A stretch of DNA of 5,454 nt, taken from Tardiphaga sp. (GTDB lineage: Bacteria; Pseudomonadota; Alphaproteobacteria; Rhizobiales; Xanthobacteraceae). Position numbers and translations under genes: made by a program. Below are positions 1-3,305 of the stretch, piece by piece. The first letter of the stretch is position 1, and each line of letters begins with the position of its first letter. The stretch covers positions 1-5,454 of the forward strand of contig JAQGJF010000405.1 of the NCBI GenBank assembly GCA_028290765.1, given 5' to 3'. The notes below the pieces were generated by a model. That model was given only the letters and a program-made list of their open reading frames with translations, was not told the origin of the DNA and did not search any database.

Positions 1-7
1 GGCACCT

Positions 8-343
8 TCATGGCTTCGCTCGCGCGCCGCCAGGCTTTGCCGGCTCGGGAGGCTGTTCAAGTCCCGCAACTCCCATCGCGCGTAACGCAATGAGAAATCC
101 TCGGTTTACCTCCTCCTCGTTGCCGCAATAGACGACAACCGAGGGCCCATTGGGCAGGTCATTTCGCCAAAGTTCGGATTGACGCCGCCGTTCTGGCGCA
201 ACGATTTTCTCTGATTTCGCCAAATCAGCGGGAGAATCAGCAGGGGATTCGGCGGGAGGTGCATCAACGACGGCCGGCTTCCAGTCGGAAGCAGGCCGTA
301 CACTAAATTCATCCGAAGGAAATGGAGGTTCGCTTTCGTCCAT
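8..343 (-). CDS. hypothetical protein, 111 aa, family not recognised
   Basis: I do not recognise this protein and assign no function. I chose the ATG at 343 because a GAGG lies about 10 nt upstream on the - strand; the frame stays open to 376 but has no better-placed signal. The first half (residues 1-50) is acidic and rich in Pro, Ala and Ser, and looks disordered. A basic stretch, ERRR, follows at 51-54. Residues 60-93 look like a small folded unit: WRNDLPNGPSVVVYCGNEEE has a hydrophobic strand (VVVYC) and then a predicted helix with FLIALRAMGV. The tail (95-111) is again Pro/Ala/Lys-rich. There is no signal peptide, membrane segment or catalytic motif. It has one Cys (73). The nearest gene (586-846) is on the same strand but 240 bp away across hairpins, so separate transcription is likely. 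It looks like a real gene because of its start signal and plausible composition, but it could be a lineage-specific orphan. Confidence 0.55.
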   Translation of the reverse strand: MDESEPPFPSDEFSVRPASDWKPAVVDAPPAESPADSPADLAKSEKIVAPERRRQSELWRNDLPNGPSVVVYCGNEEEVNRGFLIALRAMGVAGLEQPPEPAKPGGARAKP

Positions 344-425
344 GTGCACATGACCTCGACAAGTCGAGCGTTGCACAGTTCTTGGACCGAAGCCTCGAGG
401 GGAGACTGCCTATTCCCCTGAGCAC

Positions 426-454
426 ATCGTAAGTCAGCGAAGCGATAAATGCAA
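426..454 (-). promoter_or_regulatory. candidate promoter for the 8-343 gene
   Basis: Read on the - strand, TTGCAT (449-454) and TACGAT (426-431) are separated by exactly 17 nt, giving a weak sigma-70-like -35/-10 pair about 80 nt upstream of the start at 343. The surrounding 60 bases (421-480) are about 42% GC by count, clearly AT-richer than the rest of the window, as is common for a promoter. Only three of six -35 positions and four of six -10 positions match consensus, so this is a suggestion only. Confidence 0.25.
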
Positions 455-463
455 TAATATCCT

Positions 464-489
464 GTGAGCCTCAATTCTGAGGGGCTCAC
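464..489. repeat. stem-loop between the two - strand genes
   Basis: GTGAGCC (464-470) is the exact reverse complement of GGCTCAC (483-489). The inner bases CCTCA and TGAGG (469-473 and 478-482) can also pair around an ATTC loop, so a stem of about 10 bp with a small bulge, or an alternative register, is possible. No T-run follows on either strand, so it is not a classic intrinsic terminator. It abuts the tandem repeat that starts at 485. Confidence 0.5.
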
Positions 490-522
490 GCTTATCATAA
501 GCCCTCACGCTTATCCTAAGCC
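485..522. repeat. tandem direct repeat, 2 x 19 bp, with dyad core
   Basis: Two adjacent 19-bp copies, CTCACGCTTATCATAAGCC (485-503) and CTCACGCTTATCCTAAGCC (504-522), differ at a single base (497 versus 516). The first copy contains a perfect dyad, GCTTAT-C-ATAAGC (490-502). In the second copy GCTTA (509-513) pairs with TAAGC (517-521), and its CTCAC (504-508) can further pair with GTGAG at 525-529. The layout (two dyads with centres 19 bp apart, just upstream of the candidate promoter at 426-454) resembles a two-site operator, but a folded RNA or REP-like element is also possible. Confidence 0.6.
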
Positions 523-548
523 TGGTGAGATTGCGGCCAGGGCCGTTA

Positions 549-572
549 TCGCCGGGCCGTCAAGCCCGGCGA
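549..572 (-). terminator. candidate transcription terminator of the yodC-like gene
   Basis: A perfect 9-bp stem (549-557 with 564-572; core GCCGGGC/GCCCGGC) closes a 6-nt loop just 14 bp past the stop codon of the - strand gene at 586. A smaller hairpin, AGATTG-GCG-CAATCT (572-586), overlaps the stop codon itself. The position fits a transcript end, but no U-tract follows on the - strand, so it may be a 3' stabilising stem or a Rho-assisted end rather than a strong intrinsic terminator. Confidence 0.45.
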
Positions 573-585
573 GATTGGCGCAATC

Positions 586-846
586 TTACGCGACCTTGGT
601 CTTCTTGTGCTCTTCGTCCTCGTCCTCATCTTCATCTTCGTCGTCTTCGTGCTCGTCGTCTTCTTCGTCATCCTCGCCGGTGTCGAGTTCGGCCAGTTCC
701 AGCACGGCCAGCGGAAGCGTCTCGCGAAACAGGTCGCCCTCGTCGCCCATCCATAGGCACGCAATGGCGTCTTCGTTGACTTCCGCCACCGTCAGCGGGT
801 GGCCGCCGGATCTCAAAATGACGACGTCGCCGGGTTTCAGATCCAT
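586..846 (-). CDS. YodC/DUF2158-family small protein with long acidic C-terminal tail
   Basis: An 86-residue, probably cytosolic protein. Residues 1-54 match the pattern I know for the YodC (DUF2158) family: an opening KPGDVVILRSGGHPLTV (4-20), a central Cys/Trp segment (IACLW, 28-32) and a closing LPLAVLEL (44-51). This is a small beta-rich fold whose biochemical role is not established. The start is well supported, with AAGGAG 8 nt before the ATG. From residue 58 to 80 the chain is almost only Asp and Glu with three His (66, 80 and nearby spacing to check), then it ends KKTKVA. Most DUF2158 proteins stop near the end of the core, so this tail is an extension. It is encoded by a low-complexity run of GAC/GAA/GAG-type codons (about 607-675) that would be prone to length change. 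It lies divergent to the copper locus, with 192 bp between the start codons. A functional link to metal handling is possible (an acidic tail could bind cations) but is inference only. Confidence 0.82.
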   Translation of the reverse strand: MDLKPGDVVILRSGGHPLTVAEVNEDAIACLWMGDEGDLFRETLPLAVLELAELDTGEDDEEDDEHEDDEDEDEDEDEEHKKTKVA

Positions 847-1038
847 GATGTGCTCTCCTTCAAATGGGTTGACGCGAAGGGAGTCTATCGCCTGGTCATG
901 ACAGGCCGATCACGGCCGCTTCCGGCAGCATCGACGATTGACGCGACCCGGATGATTAACCCTGTGCCGGCGGATTTCTGTCGGACATGTGAAGTGGGGC
1001 CGGGTTCCAAGGCCGCCTGCACTATGTCAGGGTAGGGC
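847..1038. other. divergent intergenic region, promoters expected but not resolved
   Basis: This 192-bp spacer separates two divergent genes and should hold promoters for both. I see no convincing -35/-10 pair on either strand and no clear CueR-type dyad in a 19-bp spacer. What is visible: a 9-bp direct repeat TTGACGCGA at 869-877 and 938-946, and an inverted repeat GGCCG-ATCA-CGGCC at 904-917. Just before the + strand gene, a three-codon in-frame minicistron (ATG at 1024, TAG at 1033-1035) ends 3 bp ahead of the real start. Confidence 0.5.
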
Positions 1039-1389
1039 ATGAACTTGCGTCGGCCCATCAAAAGCCTGCTTGCCGCACTCGTCATCGCGGGGCTCGCCAT
1101 CGCGCCGCTGGCGACGCCGTCGGCGGCGAAGCTAGTGGATCGCGCCGACATGACCGGCGTGGAGGCGATGTCCGCCGACATGCCTTGCTGTCCGGACCAG
1201 CAGAAAAGCAAGGATTGCCAGGACTGCCCGCTGGTTGCGATGTGCGTCCTGAAGACGACGCAGGCTGGTCCGACCCAGGCCTTGCCGCTCCGCCACGCGA
1301 TCCGGGCGGTGCATTCGTTGATCGACGACGAGCCCGCCGAAGGGCTCCACCGCCCACCACCCGACCATCCCCCTCGAAACCTGGTCTGA
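1039..1389 (+). CDS. small exported Cys-rich protein heading the copper efflux locus
   Basis: A 116-residue protein of a family I cannot name. The N-terminus is a clear signal peptide: MNLRRPIK, a hydrophobic core at about 9-25, and a likely cleavage after PSAA (residue 30), so the product should be periplasmic. The mature part has a compact cluster of five cysteines at 50, 51, 60, 63 and 69 (pattern CC-x8-C-x2-C-x5-C) with methionines at 38, 44, 48 and 68 around it. This is the sort of soft-ligand set that could hold Cu(I) or Ag(I), or form disulfides. The C-terminus (about 96-116) is Pro/Arg/His-rich and looks disordered. The ATG at 1039 has AGGG 6 nt upstream (1029-1032), and the frame is closed just upstream by TAG. 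It lies 96 bp before the fixH-like gene on the same strand. A role in copper binding or delivery is inferred from the cysteines and neighbours; it is not shown. It lacks a lipobox. Confidence 0.78.
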   Translation: MNLRRPIKSLLAALVIAGLAIAPLATPSAAKLVDRADMTGVEAMSADMPCCPDQQKSKDCQDCPLVAMCVLKTTQAGPTQALPLRHAIRAVHSLIDDEPAEGLHRPPPDHPPRNLV

Positions 1390-1390
1390 G

Positions 1391-1406
1391 CGGCGCCTAG
1401 GCGCCG
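1391..1406 (+). repeat. 16-bp perfect GC palindrome after the Cys-rich gene
   Basis: CGGCGCC-TA-GGCGCCG begins 1 bp after the stop codon at 1387-1389. It could form a stem at the 3' end of the first cistron, but the two-base centre makes a tight hairpin unlikely without opening the inner pairs, and no T-run follows. As double-stranded DNA it is also a perfect palindrome that a dimeric protein could bind. Confidence 0.5.
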
Positions 1407-1410
1407 TCTG

Positions 1411-1458
1411 CTGCCGCACGCCCGGGGCGTGCGGATGACGCATGCCGCCTTGCGGCAG
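1411..1458 (+). promoter_or_regulatory. nested inverted repeats in the leader of fixH-like/cusBA
   Basis: Three pairings are possible. CCGCACGCCC (1414-1423) pairs with GGGCGTGCGG (1425-1434), a 10-bp inverted repeat that would fold as about 8 bp with a 5-nt loop. TGCCGC (1443-1448) pairs with GCGGCA (1452-1457) around CTT. Alternatively, CTGCCGCA (1411-1418) pairs perfectly with TGCGGCAG (1451-1458), which uses the outer arms of both hairpins and encloses the space between them. The second and third pairings exclude each other, as in an attenuator or a processing site. There is no T-run, so simple intrinsic termination is not supported. Confidence 0.4.
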
Positions 1459-1485
1459 ATCCAGGACAATCGAGGAACAGGAAAC

Positions 1486-1893
1486 ATGAAGAACTTCAAC
1501 TTCGCGCGCGCCTTCCGGGCGGCGCTGATCGCTGCCGCAATGGGTGGCACCAGCGCGGCTGCTCTCGCCGACATCAAGGACTACAGGTTCGAACTCGTCG
1601 ACCAGACGGTCCAGGCCGGCCCCGACAAGGTCGTCACGGTCCGGCTGATGAACACCAAGACGGGCAAGCCGGTAGCCGACGCCGTCATCTTCGCGACCCG
1701 TCTCGACATGGCTCCGGACGGTATGCAGGAGATGGCGACCAAGATCGTGCCGGTACCGGGCGCCGAGCCCGGCTCCTACAAGTTCAAGGCGACGTTCGGC
1801 ATGGCGGGTCGCTGGCAGCTATCGCTGGGCGCCAAGGTCCAGGGCGAGACCGGTACCGTCGAGAACAAGCTCGTCATCACGGCGCAGAAATGA
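1486..1893 (+). CDS. periplasmic FixH/YtkA-like protein of the copper efflux operon
   Basis: A 135-residue exported protein. I chose the ATG at 1486 over upstream in-frame starts (GTG 1429, ATG 1435) because GAGGA lies 9 nt upstream (1472-1476) and a good signal peptide begins there: a basic start (KNFNFARAFR), a hydrophobic stretch at 12-28, and likely cleavage after AAALA (residue 28). The mature part is a beta-sandwich-like domain of the YtkA/FixH type, recognised from 'VTVRLMNTKTGKPVADA' (50-66), the middle 'RLDMAPDGM' (72-80) and the closing 'GMAGRWQLSLGAKV' (105-118). It has no His or Cys; Met 75, 80, 83 and 106 are the plausible soft-metal ligands. Homologous proteins are often found next to Cus-type pumps. 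It may act as a periplasmic metal chaperone where CusF would be expected, but this is inference. Its stop overlaps the next start by 4 bp (ATGA, 1890-1893), so it is coupled to cusB. Confidence 0.85.
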   Translation: MKNFNFARAFRAALIAAAMGGTSAAALADIKDYRFELVDQTVQAGPDKVVTVRLMNTKTGKPVADAVIFATRLDMAPDGMQEMATKIVPVPGAEPGSYKFKATFGMAGRWQLSLGAKVQGETGTVENKLVITAQK

Positions 1894-3305
1894 ACCGCGC
1901 TGTCATCGCAAGCGCCGCCGCCGCGGTCGTCGCGGCGGCGGGCATCGGATTCATCGCCGGCGCGCAGCGTCCAACCGCGCGCGCCATCGCCATCGTCGAT
2001 TCCGCGGCGGCGGAAGCGGGTCGCGCCGCGATCTATTTCCAGGATCCGGACGGCAAGTCGGCGTATTCGCTGACGCCGCGGAAGACGCCGGACGGTCGCG
2101 ACTATCGCGCCGTACCCGCCGGTGCCGACGTCGGCTTCGACGATGCCGCTCCGGAGACGATGCCGTCGGCGTCGGCGGCGCCCGGCGGCTCCGCGGAGCG
2201 CCGGATCAAATACTACCGCAATCCCATGGGCCTTCCGGATACGTCGCCGACGCCGAAGAAGGATTCCATGGGGATGGACTACATCGCTGTCTACCAAGGC
2301 GACGATGCCGACGACGGCCCGGTCAAGCTGTCGCCGGGCAGGATCCAGCGCACCGGCGCGAAATCGGAGCCGGCGGCCCGTCGCGTGATCCGGACGGTGG
2401 TGCGGGCGCCGGGAACGATCCAGCTGGACGAACGGCGGGTCTCCGTCATCTCGATGCGGTCCGAAAGCTTCGTCCTGAAGGTCGCCAACGTCACGACGGG
2501 ATCGCACGTCGTCAAGGGGCAGCCCTTGATGGAGGTCTACAGCCCCTCGGTATCGTCCGCGGCCGCCGAATATCTCGCCACCATCAACTCCAGGACGACT
2601 TCCGGCGATGGATCGTACGGCCGGGGATCCCGACAGAGATTGATGAACCTCGACGTGCCGGACGCCGCGATTGCCGCCATCGAGAAAAGCCGCAACGTTC
2701 CGACCTCCATCGAATGGACGGCGCCGCGCGACGGCATCGTGCTGGAGCGCAACGCCATCGAGGGCATGCGCGTCCAGCCGGGCGGCGTCCTGTTCAGGAT
2801 CGCCGACCACTCGGTGATGTGGGCCCTGATCGACGTCGCGGAACGCGACCTGGGCACGATATCCAAGGGCCAGACCGCAACCGTCAGAGCCCGGAGCTTT
2901 CCCGGGCGGGAGTTTTCCGGGAAGGTCGAGGTGATCTATCCCGAGATCAACAAGGAGACGCGGACGGCGCGCATTCGCGTCGAACTGCCGAACCCCGACC
3001 TCGTCCTGCTTCACGACATGTATGTCGACGCGCAAATCGAAACCGGCGGCGGCGAGCCGGTCCTGGCCGTTCCGGAGAGCGCGGTGATGGACACCGGCAG
3101 CCGGCAGGCCGTATTCGTCGACAAGGGCCAGGGCCGGTTCGAGCCCCGCGAGGTCAAGCTCGGCCACCGCGGCTCGGGATATGTCGAGATACGTCAGGGT
3201 GTTGCCGACGGCGAGCCCGTCGTTGTCTCCGCGAACTTCCTGATCGATGCGGAAAGCAACCTCAAGGCGGCGTTGAAGGGCTTTGCCGAAGGGGCGCAGC
3301 CATGA
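1890..3305 (+). CDS. cusB: CusB-type periplasmic membrane fusion protein of Cu(I)/Ag(I) efflux
   Basis: This 471-residue adaptor links the CusA pump to an outer-membrane channel and, in the family, hands Cu(I)/Ag(I) to CusA. An N-terminal hydrophobic segment (about 4-25) serves as signal or anchor; there is no lipobox. Residues 106-135 form a heavy-metal-binding domain with M113, M127 and M129, matching the three-Met site of E. coli CusB. A look-alike segment at 47-76 precedes it but has lost all three Met. Lipoyl-like halves lie at about 180-216 and 272-308, flanking a short helical hairpin (219-270). A beta-barrel follows (about 310-382), then the membrane-proximal domain (about 388-455, with VPESAVMDTG and FLIDAESNLKAAL). 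The start overlaps the fixH-like stop (ATGA) and has no strong Shine-Dalgarno sequence, which suggests translational coupling. The stop overlaps the cusA start in the same way. Length is somewhat above the usual 380-420 residues because of the doubled N-terminal domain and its linkers. The Met site favours Cu/Ag over Co/Zn/Cd. Confidence 0.93.
   Translation: MNRAVIASAAAAVVAAAGIGFIAGAQRPTARAIAIVDSAAAEAGRAAIYFQDPDGKSAYSLTPRKTPDGRDYRAVPAGADVGFDDAAPETMPSASAAPGGSAERRIKYYRNPMGLPDTSPTPKKDSMGMDYIAVYQGDDADDGPVKLSPGRIQRTGAKSEPAARRVIRTVVRAPGTIQLDERRVSVISMRSESFVLKVANVTTGSHVVKGQPLMEVYSPSVSSAAAEYLATINSRTTSGDGSYGRGSRQRLMNLDVPDAAIAAIEKSRNVPTSIEWTAPRDGIVLERNAIEGMRVQPGGVLFRIADHSVMWALIDVAERDLGTISKGQTATVRARSFPGREFSGKVEVIYPEINKETRTARIRVELPNPDLVLLHDMYVDAQIETGGGEPVLAVPESAVMDTGSRQAVFVDKGQGRFEPREVKLGHRGSGYVEIRQGVADGEPVVVSANFLIDAESNLKAALKGFAEGAQP

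Noticed and set aside
106..498. 130-codon - strand frame overlapping the 8-343 gene
   Set aside because: It mostly overlaps the 8-343 gene in another frame, crosses the promoter and hairpin region, and its ATG lies within the repeat block with no ribosome binding site I trust.
485..522. Possible CRISPR array
   Set aside because: Two directly abutting 19-bp copies with no spacers between them and no cas genes; this is a tandem repeat, not an array.
464..901. Ser-rich open frame on the + strand
   Set aside because: Its poly-Ser run is only the complement of the Asp/Glu tail codons of the - strand yodC-like gene, which has a good ribosome binding site and a recognisable core.
847..1038. CueR- or CsoR-type operator for the copper genes
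   Set aside because: I looked for a dyad across a 19-20 bp spacer between -35 and -10 elements and for a GC-rich CsoR-like palindrome at a promoter and found none convincing; GGCCG-ATCA-CGGCC at 904-917 is too short and not set in a promoter.
1429..1485. Longer start (GTG 1429 or ATG 1435) for the fixH-like protein
   Set aside because: This would place 17-19 polar residues ahead of a normal signal peptide and run translation through the inverted repeats; the ATG at 1486 has a well-spaced GAGGA.
1776..3167. 463-codon open frame on the - strand opposite cusB
   Set aside because: It lies antisense to a clear CusB; the translation is Arg/Asp/Gly-rich low complexity without recognisable motifs, as expected for the reverse strand of GC-rich coding DNA.
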